DNA of 64,000 nt from Hyphomonadaceae bacterium UBA7672 (lineage in GTDB: Bacteria; Pseudomonadota; Alphaproteobacteria; Caulobacterales; Hyphomonadaceae). The notes beneath the pieces are model-generated. The model did no database searches, was not told where the DNA came from, and saw nothing but the letters and a program-made list of their open reading frames with translations. A program made the position numbers and the translations under genes. This document shows, in pieces, positions 49,513 through 56,925 of the stretch. Positions within the stretch are counted from its first letter, which is position 1. Every line of letters begins with the position of its first letter. The DNA is taken from the NCBI GenBank assembly GCA_002483135.1, contig DLHI01000007.1, forward strand, positions 372,001 through 436,000, written 5' to 3'.

Positions 49513-50124
49513 CTAACGCTTCTTCGGCTTGCCCTGCCGCGCCTGCGCCTTCAGCCAGAAGCCGAGCGCCATCACCTTGGCGTCGTCAAAGAACGCCGCA
49601 TCGACGCGATCAAGGAAATCCTCGCGCGTAAATTCCACGCGCCGCACGTCTTCCTTCTCCGCCGCCACTCCCGAAGCCTTCGGGTCCACGAGATCCGCCG
49701 TCTTCACCGGCGCATAATACAGGAAGATCCGTTCCGAACTCGATCCCGGCGAGACATAGCCGTTCGACACCAGTGTGAGTTTGTCGGCCCGATAGCCGAC
49801 CTCTTCCATCATCTCGCGCCGGATGCAGTCCTCGGGCTCCTCGTCCTCTTCCACCGACCCCGCCATCGCCTCGATGATATAGCCCGGCCCCTTGTCGTGC
49901 GTTGCGATGCGGAACTGCTCGGCCAGCACGATGACATCGCGCTCCACATCGTGGATCAGCGCCGCCGCGCTGTCCCCCCGCTCGAACACCAGCCGCGTCA
50001 CATCGGTAAGCCGCCCCTTGCCCGCCGCACGATCAAAATCGAACACATACTCGTCGATCTTGTAGCGCCCCTTGAACACCGTCTTCTTCGACTTGATGTC
50101 GACCTTCCGCTTCTTCGCCGCCAA
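49513..50124 (-). CDS. Nudix hydrolase (ADP-ribose pyrophosphatase-like)
   Basis: This 203-residue protein has a complete Nudix box, G-x5-E-x7-REMMEEVGY, starting at GSVEEDEEPEDCIRR. The upstream ALIHDVERDVIVLAEQFRIAT and downstream VSNGYVSPGSSSERIFLYYA segments match ADP-ribose/GDP-mannose pyrophosphatases (NudF/NudK type). The substrate is most likely a nucleoside diphosphate sugar; this is family inference. The N terminus is Lys-rich. Confidence 0.88.
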   Translation of the reverse strand: MAAKKRKVDIKSKKTVFKGRYKIDEYVFDFDRAAGKGRLTDVTRLVFERGDSAAALIHDVERDVIVLAEQFRIATHDKGPGYIIEAMAGSVEEDEEPEDCIRREMMEEVGYRADKLTLVSNGYVSPGSSSERIFLYYAPVKTADLVDPKASGVAAEKEDVRRVEFTREDFLDRVDAAFFDDAKVMALGFWLKAQARQGKPKKR

Positions 50125-50183
50125 TCGAGCCTCCTGATCCGGACAGGAGGCCTACACGATCAACCTTCACTTGGGCAGCGCGA

Positions 50184-50612
50184 TCAACCGCCAGGGCTCA
50201 TGGGTGGCATCATGGGCGGCATGGTATCGAATGTCGGCAGGCCGGAGATGGCATCCCAGCTCGGCGCGCGCGAGGCATAGACCACCATCTGCGGCCTGAA
50301 GACCTCGAGATCATCAAGGCTGGACGCCCGCAGAAACGTCATCCCCGGCATCGCGCTGTTGGTCGAATGGATGGCGCAGCCGCACACCGGACAGAATGAG
50401 CGCGTCACCATGTTTCCGCTGTCCGAGGGATGGTCATAGCCGGCCAGGCGACCGGACAGGGTCAGGCTTTCCGTCGGCACGACAAGATGCGAGCAATGCC
50501 CCGTGCCGCTGGACTTCCTGCAGTCCACACAATGGCAATGCCCCATCATCGCCGGATCGGCGCTGCTCTGATAGCGCACGGCCCCACACAGACACCCGCC
50601 CGAAAATCCCAT
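50184..50612 (-). CDS. GFA family zinc-binding protein
   Basis: This 142-residue protein belongs to the glutathione-dependent formaldehyde-activating enzyme (Gfa) fold family. Zinc ligands are in GGCLCGAVRY (Cys7, Cys9), CHCVDCRK (Cys26, Cys28, Cys31) and FCPVCGC. Most family members have unknown substrates. The C terminus is rich in Met and Pro (PPMMPPMSPGG). The gene is divergent from the HxlR-type regulator. Confidence 0.87.
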   Translation of the reverse strand: MGFSGGCLCGAVRYQSSADPAMMGHCHCVDCRKSSGTGHCSHLVVPTESLTLSGRLAGYDHPSDSGNMVTRSFCPVCGCAIHSTNSAMPGMTFLRASSLDDLEVFRPQMVVYASRAPSWDAISGLPTFDTMPPMMPPMSPGG

Positions 50613-50776
50613 CTCCGTCCCCTATGCTTCATGCGGTGCGCTGCACGACGCTTCCCACGCCGCGCCAACGTCGCCCCGGCTCGACACACTCGCTGACGCC
50701 TCGGCTTCGAACCGCGCCGGAAACCCTTCCGCCAAAGCTTTCCCCTCTTGCGCCCGAAGCCAAATCTACCGATTCT

Positions 50777-50796
50777 CTTGCAACTTGCAAGTTACC
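50777..50796 (+). promoter_or_regulatory. tandem CTTGCAA repeats, candidate HxlR operator
   Basis: Two head-to-tail copies of CTTGCAA are followed by GTTACC (50777-50796), and ACTTGCAAGT is palindromic. The site is just upstream of the GAGGA that precedes the likely start of the HxlR-type gene and within the gap to the divergent GFA gene. Similar TTGCAAGT-type sites are associated with HxlR autoregulation; assignment here is inference. Confidence 0.45.
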
Positions 50797-50816
50797 ATCT
50801 ATGCGAGGACTCGCAC

Positions 50817-51197
50817 CTGCCCTCCGACCCCGACTTCCGCTCCGGCTGCCCCATCGCCTCGACGCTTGATCTCGTGGGCGACCGCTGGACGCTCGTACTC
50901 CTGCGCGATCTCGCCAACGGCAAATCGCGCTTCCAGGAATTCCTAGAAAGCCCGGAGCGCATCGCCAGCAACATCCTCACCTCGCGCCTCGCGCAGATGG
51001 AGGCGCACGGCCTCGTCACCGCCGAACTCTACCAGCGCAAGCCGAAGCGCTACGCCTACACGCTCACGAAGCGCGGCGCCGCGCTGATGCCCGTGCTGCA
51101 AGCGATCTGTCGCTTCGGTTGCAGCGAACTCCCCGACCGCTGGACCCCGCCCGAGCGCTTCATGAAGCTCAAGCCCGCCGATCTTGTCCGCAGCTAG
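50817..51197 (+). CDS. HxlR-family transcriptional regulator
   Basis: This 126-residue (or slightly longer) winged-helix protein has the HxlR signature CPIASTLDLVGDRWTLVLLRDL, then SRFQEFLESPERIASNILTSRLAQMEAHGLV and KPKRYAYTLTKRGAALMPVL. No ATG is in frame at the expected start; CTG at 50817 with GAGGA upstream fits best, TTG at 50748 or 50778 are alternatives that would place the operator-like repeats inside the coding region. The stop shares CTAG with the convergent beta-lactamase stop. Many HxlR proteins respond to electrophiles through the conserved cysteine in the N-terminal GCP, which is present. Confidence 0.83.
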   Translation: MPSDPDFRSGCPIASTLDLVGDRWTLVLLRDLANGKSRFQEFLESPERIASNILTSRLAQMEAHGLVTAELYQRKPKRYAYTLTKRGAALMPVLQAICRFGCSELPDRWTPPERFMKLKPADLVRS

Positions 51198-52126
51198 CCG
51201 AACGTCGCGGCCACGATCTGCGCGATCTCCGCATGCGCTGCTGCCTTCACGGCATTGTCCGCCGCGCTCTCGCTGAGATAGCTCGCGATCACGATCGGCT
51301 TGCGGCCCGGCGGGAAGGCGATCGCCACGTCATTGTGCGCGCCATTGCCGCCCGTCCCCGTCTTGTCGCCGGCGTTCCAGTCCGCCGGCAGCCCTGCGCG
51401 CAGCCTGTCCAGCCCGGTGGTGGATGTACGCATCCATCCGATCAGTTTCTCGCGCATCACCGGCCTCAGCACCTCATCGGTCGCAAGCAGGCGCAAAGCC
51501 GTCCGCGCCATCGCCTCGGGCGTGGTCGTGTCGCGCGCGTCACCCGGCGCGTTCTCGTTGAGCGCGGGCTCGTTGCGATCAAGCCGGGTCACGCTGTCGC
51601 CCGCCTCGCGGAAAAAGCGCGTAAGCCCTTCCGGCCCCATCATCGGAACAAGCAGAAGGTTCGCAGCGCAATTGTCGCTGACCGTGACGATCGCCTCGCA
51701 GAGCTCTTCCACCGTCATCCGCCCCATGCCGGTCGCGGGATCAATCCGCGTCTCGCACACGGGCGAATGGCCCAGCAGGTCGTGGCGATTGAACAACATT
51801 TTTTGATCAAGACCCATTCCGCCTTGCGCACGCTTCAGGACACCCGCCGCCAGCAGCCATTTGAACGTCGAGGCCATCGCAAAACGCTCGCCCTGCCGAT
51901 GCCCGATCACAACGCCTGACTCGATATCGAGCGCACAGACGCCCACGCGCCCGCCAATACGCTGCTCGATCGACGCGAACTTCGTCCCCGAAACCGGCTT
52001 CACGCCAATCGGCGCAGCGCGCACCGGCCCGGCAACCACCGGCCCGGGAACCATGGGCGCTGGGTTCGCACACCCCGCAACCAGAAGTCCTGCCCCGCCG
52101 GCAACGATCCCGCGCCGTGTCAGCAT
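51194..52126 (-). CDS. bla: class A beta-lactamase, lipoprotein with twin-Arg-like signal
   Basis: This 310-residue serine beta-lactamase has all class A motifs: STFK (Ser86, Lys89; Ambler 70-73), SDN (150-152; Ambler 130-132), ExxxN in EPALN (Glu186, Asn190; Ambler 166-170) and KTG (255-257; Ambler 234-236). The N terminus MLTRRG plus VAGC (Cys19) suggests Tat export and lipid anchoring. No ampR-type regulator is adjacent. Its ATG overlaps the rph stop (TGATG), so expression is probably constitutive and coupled to rph. The substrate spectrum cannot be read; Ambler 69 is Ala rather than the Cys found in class A carbapenemases such as KPC. Confidence 0.93.
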   Translation of the reverse strand: MLTRRGIVAGGAGLLVAGCANPAPMVPGPVVAGPVRAAPIGVKPVSGTKFASIEQRIGGRVGVCALDIESGVVIGHRQGERFAMASTFKWLLAAGVLKRAQGGMGLDQKMLFNRHDLLGHSPVCETRIDPATGMGRMTVEELCEAIVTVSDNCAANLLLVPMMGPEGLTRFFREAGDSVTRLDRNEPALNENAPGDARDTTTPEAMARTALRLLATDEVLRPVMREKLIGWMRTSTTGLDRLRAGLPADWNAGDKTGTGGNGAHNDVAIAFPPGRKPIVIASYLSESAADNAVKAAAHAEIAQIVAATFG

Positions 52127-52842
52127 CAGATGCCCAGCGCCTGTCTCTGCGCCGCAAACAGCTCCTCGCAGCCCGCCTCCGCAAGATCCATCAACGCCGC
52201 AAACTCCGTGCGCGAAAAACTGCGCTGTTCGCCCGTGCCCTGTATCTCGATCAGCTTGCCGCCCGACGCCATCACGAAGTTCGCGTCCACCTGCGCCGCG
52301 CTATCCTCCGGATAATCAAGATCGAGCACCGGCACGTCATTGAAGATGCCGCACGACACCGCCGCCACCTGCGCCGAAAGAGGGTTCGTCTTGATCACGC
52401 CCTCGTCCACCAGATACCGGCACGCCAGCGCCAGCGCGACATAGGCTCCCGTGATCGCCGCCGTGCGCGTGCCGCCATCGGCCTGCAGCACATCGCAGTC
52501 GAGCGTGATCGTGTTCTCGCCCAGCGCCTTCATGTCGGTGACGGAGCGCAGCGCCCGCCCGATCAGCCGCTGGATTTCCTGCGTGCGGCCAGACTGCTTG
52601 CCCTCGGCGGCTTCCCGGCGACCGCGCGTGTGCGTGGCGCGCGGCAGCATGCCGTATTCGCCCGTCACCCAGCCCTCGCCCTTGCCCTTCTTCCAGCGCG
52701 GCACCTCGCCCGCCCACGACGCCGTGCACAGCACATGCGTATGCCCGAACTTCGCCAGGCACGACCCCTCCGCATAACGTGTCACCCCCGCCTCCAGCGA
52801 AATGGGACGAAGCTGCTGTGGCGTACGGCCGGACGGGCGCAT
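52126..52842 (-). CDS. rph: ribonuclease PH
   Basis: This 238-residue phosphorolytic exoribonuclease trims tRNA 3' ends. MRPSGRTPQQLRPISLE, GHTHVLCTASW, YGMLPRATHTRGRREA, RTQEIQRLIGRALRSV and DCDVLQADGGTRTAAITGA are the family landmarks. It is transcribed away from hrcA, as in many alphaproteobacteria, but two extra genes are inserted between them. Its stop overlaps the start of the beta-lactamase gene. Confidence 0.97.
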   Translation of the reverse strand: MRPSGRTPQQLRPISLEAGVTRYAEGSCLAKFGHTHVLCTASWAGEVPRWKKGKGEGWVTGEYGMLPRATHTRGRREAAEGKQSGRTQEIQRLIGRALRSVTDMKALGENTITLDCDVLQADGGTRTAAITGAYVALALACRYLVDEGVIKTNPLSAQVAAVSCGIFNDVPVLDLDYPEDSAAQVDANFVMASGGKLIEIQGTGEQRSFSRTEFAALMDLAEAGCEELFAAQRQALGI

Positions 52843-52896
52843 GAAGAACCTCTGATCAGATACAGCGCGGCTGGTAGCAGAGGCTGGGCAAGGTTC

Positions 52897-53469
52897 CTAC
52901 TGCTGCTGGTCGCTCCAAGTGAGCGCGTCGAGCACCCTGGGTTCAACGAGCCGCTTGACCGCAATCGTATCCAACACGTTGTCCTGGTGCAGCTGCGGCG
53001 CCGACAGGTACACCAGCAGCACATCGCCCGGAGATCCGGCCCACGCGTCCCGATTTCTCTCAGGTCCGCAAGGCGGCGCATTGTCGAAGACAAGCTGGAA
53101 CTCCGTAAGAGGGCCTTGGTGTCCCAGCCAGCGCAATGGCTTCAGAGTCACCTTTGTGAGGTTGGGTTGGGAAAGGTCAATCCCGTCCGTCCTACCAACG
53201 CGGTCTAGCCTGACCAGCACTAGGCCGTCGGACCTTCCCAGCAGTCCGGCCTGTCGATCAGCCTCGACCGCTTCATCAATTGTCCGCCCCCACGCCGCAT
53301 TCGCCTCTATCCAAGCTCGCTCATTGGCAGCGATGTCATCGGCTGAGGCGCCGGGCGCTAGCTGTGGCACAGGCGGCAAGGGCAGCGGGCTTGGCGGCGA
53401 ACACGCAAAGGCTGGCGACGCGCCCAAGGCCGTCACAACCGCCGCCAGCAACACAGCCCCAACCCGCAT
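52897..53469 (-). CDS. exported Pro-rich protein, paralogue 2 of a tandem pair
   Basis: This 190-residue protein has a signal peptide ending at SPAFAC, followed by a Pro-rich stretch SPPSPLPLPPVPQLAPG. The core, LVLVRLDRVG...LKPLRWLGHQGP...PPCGPERN...PGDVLLVYLSAPQ...RLVEPRVLDAL, aligns along its length with the upstream neighbour at 53475-54038, so the two are paralogues. The family is not recognised. The cysteine at mature position 1 and the PPCG cysteine could form a disulfide. It ends 55 bp before rph. Confidence 0.75.
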   Translation of the reverse strand: MRVGAVLLAAVVTALGASPAFACSPPSPLPLPPVPQLAPGASADDIAANERAWIEANAAWGRTIDEAVEADRQAGLLGRSDGLVLVRLDRVGRTDGIDLSQPNLTKVTLKPLRWLGHQGPLTEFQLVFDNAPPCGPERNRDAWAGSPGDVLLVYLSAPQLHQDNVLDTIAVKRLVEPRVLDALTWSDQQQ

Positions 53470-53474
53470 CGCCC

Positions 53475-54038
53475 CTACTCCGGCCCCTTCGTCAGCGCCG
53501 CGATCGTGCGCGGCTCGATGATGCGGTCGAGCGCGTAGGCTTCCATCACGCTCGGCTGCGCGCCTGCCGAGAGATAGACGAGGAACACATCGCCCGGCTT
53601 GCCGTAGAGGGCGTCCTGGCCGGTCATCTGTCCGCACGGCGGCGGCATGCTTGAACCAATATTGATCTCGGCCGACGCGCCGCTTCCCTTGATCCAGCGG
53701 ATCGGCTTCAGCACGGCCAGAGGCTGGCCGTTCATATAGTCGAACTCCTTCGGCAGGCCCTTCGTCTTGTCCTCGCGCACATAGCGCACCAGCACGAGCG
53801 CGCCCGCCTCGTCGAACAGCCGCACCTGCTGCTTCAGCTTCCAGTCGCGTGTCTCTTCCGCATACTTCAGCCCGTGCGCCGCGTTCCACGCCATCGCCAG
53901 CGCGTCGACATCCGCCTGCGGCGTCCCCGGCGCAGCAGGCGGCGGAGGCGGCGGGGGCATGATCGAGCAGGCAAGCGCCGGGCTGGCGAACGCCATCGCC
54001 GCCGCGCCGATCAACAAGAAACGCTGAAACCTGCCCAT
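53475..54038 (-). CDS. exported Pro-rich protein, paralogue 1 of a tandem pair
   Basis: This 187-residue protein has a signal peptide (MGRFQRFLLIGAAAMAFASP, cleavage after ALA) directly followed by CSIM and seven prolines. The core motif series LVLVRYVREDKTKG, LKPIRWIKGSG, PPPCGQ, PGDVFLVYLSAGAQ, DRIIEPRTIAAL is shared with the next gene, 5 bp downstream. The arrangement points to a recent or maintained duplication. It lies between rph and hrcA, whose divergent pairing it disrupts. GGGGTGA precedes the start. Confidence 0.75.
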   Translation of the reverse strand: MGRFQRFLLIGAAAMAFASPALACSIMPPPPPPPAAPGTPQADVDALAMAWNAAHGLKYAEETRDWKLKQQVRLFDEAGALVLVRYVREDKTKGLPKEFDYMNGQPLAVLKPIRWIKGSGASAEINIGSSMPPPCGQMTGQDALYGKPGDVFLVYLSAGAQPSVMEAYALDRIIEPRTIAALTKGPE

Positions 54039-54183
54039 TACCGTCACCCCTGAATGCCGTCCCGCAGACCCTGCCCCCGCCCGATCTGCCCCGCAAGCTG
54101 CCTCCACAGCGCTTTTCCATTCAAATTCAGCGACATTACGCGGGTTGAACGTGGCCCGGCGCACCCATACGTTCCCCCCCGCA

Positions 54184-55299
54184 ATGATCACAGGCCCACG
54201 CAACCCAGCCACCCCCGCATCCTCCGTCTCCGCCTTCGCGGCGATGGACCGGCGCTCGCGCGACATCTTCCGGGAGATCGTGCAGTCCTATCTCGACAAT
54301 GGCGAACCCGTCGGCTCGCGCACCATCTCGCGCCGCGGCGTCGCTCTCTCCCCCGCCTCGATCCGCAACGTCATGTCGGATCTGACCGAGATGGGCCTGA
54401 TCGACAGCCCGCATACCTCCGCCGGCCGCATCCCCACCCACGCGGGCCTCCGCGTCTTCGTGGACTCGCTGCTGCAGCTCGGCGAGCCCGGTGAAGACGA
54501 CAAGCGCGAGATCGAGCGCCGCCTCGCCGGCTCCGGCCGCCGCATGGAAGGCGTGCTGGCCGAAGCTTCCGAACTTCTCTCCGGCCTCGTCGGCGGCGCA
54601 GGTCTCGTCTCGACGCCGACGGCGGATGCGCCCATCCGCCATGTCGAGTTCGTGCGTATCTCCTCCGAACAGGCGCTGGCCGTCATCGTCCATGAATCCG
54701 GCGAGGTGGAAAACCGCGTGCTGGCGCTTCCCGCCGGCCTGCCCGCCTCCGCCCTTGTCGAAGCCGGCAATTACCTCAACGCCAGAACCAAAGGGAAATC
54801 CCTGGCCGAAGCCCGCGAGACCGTGCTGGCCGAAGTCCGCTCCCGCAAGGCGCTGCTCGACCAGACCGCCGCCCGTCTTGTCGAGGACGGCCTCGCCCAG
54901 TGGTCCGGCGAAGACCCCCAGCGGGGCCGCTCGCTCATCGTGCGCGGCCGCGCCAACCTGCTCGACGATCCCCGCGCCGCCGAGGATCTCGACCGGGTGC
55001 GCGATCTCTTTGCCGAACTCGAACGTTCCGAAAACCTCCTCAACGTCCTCGATACCGCCCGGGATGCGGCGGGGGTCCGGCTCTTCATCGGCTCGGAAAA
55101 CCCCCTATTTTCACTCTCGGGCTCGGCGATGATCGTCGCACCCTATATGGACGGAAACCGCAAGATCGTGGGAGCGCTCGGCGTGATCGGGCCGACGCGG
55201 CTGAATTATGCTCGCGTCATTCCCATGGTGGACTATACCGCGCAGGTCGTCGGCCGCCTTCTGGGCGAAGGACGCATCGCGCAAGTTAAACGTGACTAA
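54184..55299 (+). CDS. hrcA: heat-inducible transcription repressor HrcA
   Basis: HrcA represses chaperone operons by binding CIRCE. This copy has 371 residues: MDRRSRDIFREIVQSYLDNGEPVGSRTISRR, ASIRNVMSDLTEMGLIDSPHTSAGRIPTHAGLRVFVDSLL (winged-helix), and near the end FIGSENPLFSLSGSAMIVAPY...KIVGALGVIGPTRLNYARVIPMVDYTAQ. The ATG at 54184 was chosen; 54244 is possible and TTG at 54145 less likely. No CIRCE inverted repeat was seen upstream. grpE follows in the same reading frame after three stop codons. Confidence 0.95.
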   Translation: MITGPRNPATPASSVSAFAAMDRRSRDIFREIVQSYLDNGEPVGSRTISRRGVALSPASIRNVMSDLTEMGLIDSPHTSAGRIPTHAGLRVFVDSLLQLGEPGEDDKREIERRLAGSGRRMEGVLAEASELLSGLVGGAGLVSTPTADAPIRHVEFVRISSEQALAVIVHESGEVENRVLALPAGLPASALVEAGNYLNARTKGKSLAEARETVLAEVRSRKALLDQTAARLVEDGLAQWSGEDPQRGRSLIVRGRANLLDDPRAAEDLDRVRDLFAELERSENLLNVLDTARDAAGVRLFIGSENPLFSLSGSAMIVAPYMDGNRKIVGALGVIGPTRLNYARVIPMVDYTAQVVGRLLGEGRIAQVKRD

Positions 55300-55328
55300 C
55301 TTGAACGTGACTAGGGCAAACGTGAGTA
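55289..55328 (+). repeat. three 15-bp tandem repeats across the hrcA stop
   Basis: AACGTGACTA starts at 55289 and 55304, and AACGTGAGTA at 55319, an exact 15-bp period. The first unit holds the hrcA stop TAA; the second and third give in-frame TAG and TAA. grpE begins seven bases after the last unit, in the same frame as hrcA. The repeat also supplies the purine-rich GTAAGG before the grpE ATG. Confidence 0.85.
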
Positions 55329-55335
55329 AGGCGTA

Positions 55336-55935
55336 ATGAACGAGAATACCGGAACCGACCGTCCCGAAGACGAGGCCATCCTCGCCGCCGAAAACGAAGG
55401 CATGGACGAAGCCATCGGCCACGCCCATTCCGCCGCACCCAATCCGCTGGCGGACGTCGTCGCCGCGCTCGAGAAGGAGCGCGACGCGCTGAAGGACAAC
55501 GTCCTGCGCGCCCTCGCCGAGTCCGACAACGTCCGCAAGCGCGCCAACCGCCAGATCGAGGAAGCGCGCCTCTACGCCGTCGAGAAGTTCGCGCGCGACC
55601 TCCTCAACGTCTCCGACAACCTCGCCCGCGCGGTGGACTCCGTGCCGGCCTCCAGCCGCGGCCTGATGACCGAAGCGGTGAAGACCGCGCTAGAAGGCGT
55701 CGAGCTCACGCAGAAGGAGCTGGTCACCGTGCTCGCCCGCCACGGCGTCACCGCCATCGACGCCTCCCCCGGCGCCGCCTTCGACCCGGCCCTCCACCAG
55801 GCCGTCACCCAGATTCCCTCCGAACACCCCGCCGGCTCCGTCGCCCAACTCTTCCAGTCCGGCTGGCGCATCGGCGACCGAACCCTACGCGCCGCCATGG
55901 TCGCGGTAAGCGCCGGCAAGAGCGGGATGCAGTAG
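55336..55935 (+). CDS. grpE: GrpE, DnaK nucleotide exchange factor
   Basis: This 199-residue co-chaperone speeds ADP release from DnaK. An acidic N-terminal tail is followed by the long coiled-coil helix (VVAALEKERDALKDNVLRALAESDNVRKRANRQIEEARLYAVEKFARDLLNVSDNLARA) and the beta domain (VLARHGVTAIDASPGAAFDPALHQAV, GWRIGDRTLRAAMVAVS). The gene pair hrcA-grpE is the usual order. dnaK is not adjacent in this window. Confidence 0.96.
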   Translation: MNENTGTDRPEDEAILAAENEGMDEAIGHAHSAAPNPLADVVAALEKERDALKDNVLRALAESDNVRKRANRQIEEARLYAVEKFARDLLNVSDNLARAVDSVPASSRGLMTEAVKTALEGVELTQKELVTVLARHGVTAIDASPGAAFDPALHQAVTQIPSEHPAGSVAQLFQSGWRIGDRTLRAAMVAVSAGKSGMQ

Positions 55936-56001
55936 GGGCGAGCCGCTTTCCCCCACCCCCATCCCGTTCTACGCTCGCCATCCCATCACGTGGGAGGCGA
56001 C

Positions 56002-56724
56002 GTGAGCGACACGGACACCACGACCAAACCCGCATCAGACGCGCGCGAGCCCTCGGTGCTGCGCCCGATCCTGATCACCTGCATCACAATGCTGGTGCTG
56101 CCGCTGCTGCTGTTCTGGCCGGCGGGCACAATCGACTGGCGCCGCGGCTGGCTGTTCCTCTCCATCGCCGTCATCGGCGCCTACTTCGCCGCCAGCCACA
56201 TCGCGCGCGAAAACCCCGGCCTCTTCGCAGCCCGCGCAGGCTTCAAGCGCGGCACAAAACCGTGGGACCTCATCCTCGCGCCCATCGTCACGCTGCTGAT
56301 CGTCACGATCATGCCGCTCGCAGCGCTCGACGACGCGCGCTTCCACTGGGCGCCTCAGCCTGACTGGCTGCAGCTACTCGGCTACGCGCTCTTCTGCGGC
56401 GGCTTTGCCGGCGTCACCTGGGCGCAGAGCGTCAACCCGTTCTTCGAGGCCGGCGTCCGCATCCAGACCGAGCGCGGCCACCATGTCATCGACACCGGCC
56501 CCTACGCGCGCATTCGCCATCCCGGCTACGCCTTCGCTATCCCGATGTCGGCCGGCATCGCGCTCTCGCTCGGCTCACTTGTAGCGCTCATCCCCGCCGC
56601 ACTGGCCACGATCCTCCTCGCCATCCGCACCATCGGCGAAGACGCCGAACTGCGCACCAGCCTGCCCGGCTATGCGGAGTACGCTGCTCGCGTGAAGCAC
56701 CGCTGGCTGCCCGGCGTGTGGTAG
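56002..56724 (+). CDS. isoprenylcysteine carboxyl methyltransferase (ICMT)-like membrane protein
   Basis: This 240-residue protein has five to six hydrophobic segments and the C-terminal family signature: TGPYARIRHPGYAFAIPMSAGIALSLGS, then RTIGEDAELRTSLPGYAEYAARVKHRWLPGVW. The R-H-P-G-Y and E-D/E-x-x-L elements form the SAM and isoprenoid sites in ICMT relatives; bacterial members act on unknown lipids. The GTG start is set by GGGAGG four bases upstream. It converges with the TetR gene across repeat copy B. Confidence 0.8.
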   Translation: MSDTDTTTKPASDAREPSVLRPILITCITMLVLPLLLFWPAGTIDWRRGWLFLSIAVIGAYFAASHIARENPGLFAARAGFKRGTKPWDLILAPIVTLLIVTIMPLAALDDARFHWAPQPDWLQLLGYALFCGGFAGVTWAQSVNPFFEAGVRIQTERGHHVIDTGPYARIRHPGYAFAIPMSAGIALSLGSLVALIPAALATILLAIRTIGEDAELRTSLPGYAEYAARVKHRWLPGVW

Positions 56725-56770
56725 CGCGCCACTGCATAACGGCTTTGAGCAGAACTGGCTCACCATGTTC

Positions 56771-56891
56771 CGCTCATCCCGACGAAAGTCGGGATCCAGG
56801 AACGGTCTTGCCGTATGCGCAGGCTTGAAGCCGCAAGTCAGGGGCAAGCCTCACCGTCAGCCCTGGGTCCCGATTTTCATCGGGACGAGCG
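56771..56891. repeat. 121-bp palindromic-end repeat, family 'GACGAAAGTC', copy B
   Basis: The left end CATCCCGACGAAAGTCGGGA (from 56775) is a hairpin followed by TCCAGGAACGGTCTTGCC. The right end CCTGGGTCCCGATTTTCATC is the inverted counterpart with small changes. It lies between the convergent methyltransferase and tetR genes and is oriented like copies A and C. Short open frames through it are artefacts of the repeat. Confidence 0.82.
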
Positions 56892-56925
56892 GGGATGGGC
56901 CCGTACCTTCCCTTCCACGCGACCC

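Noticed and set aside
52897..54120. A single 407-residue frame spanning both exported paralogues
   Set aside because: The upstream half is the shadow of paralogue 1 in another frame; the signal peptide at 53469 marks the real start of paralogue 2.
54059..54183. CIRCE element for HrcA
   Set aside because: No TTAGCACTC-N9-GAGTGCTAA or close variant was found upstream of hrcA.
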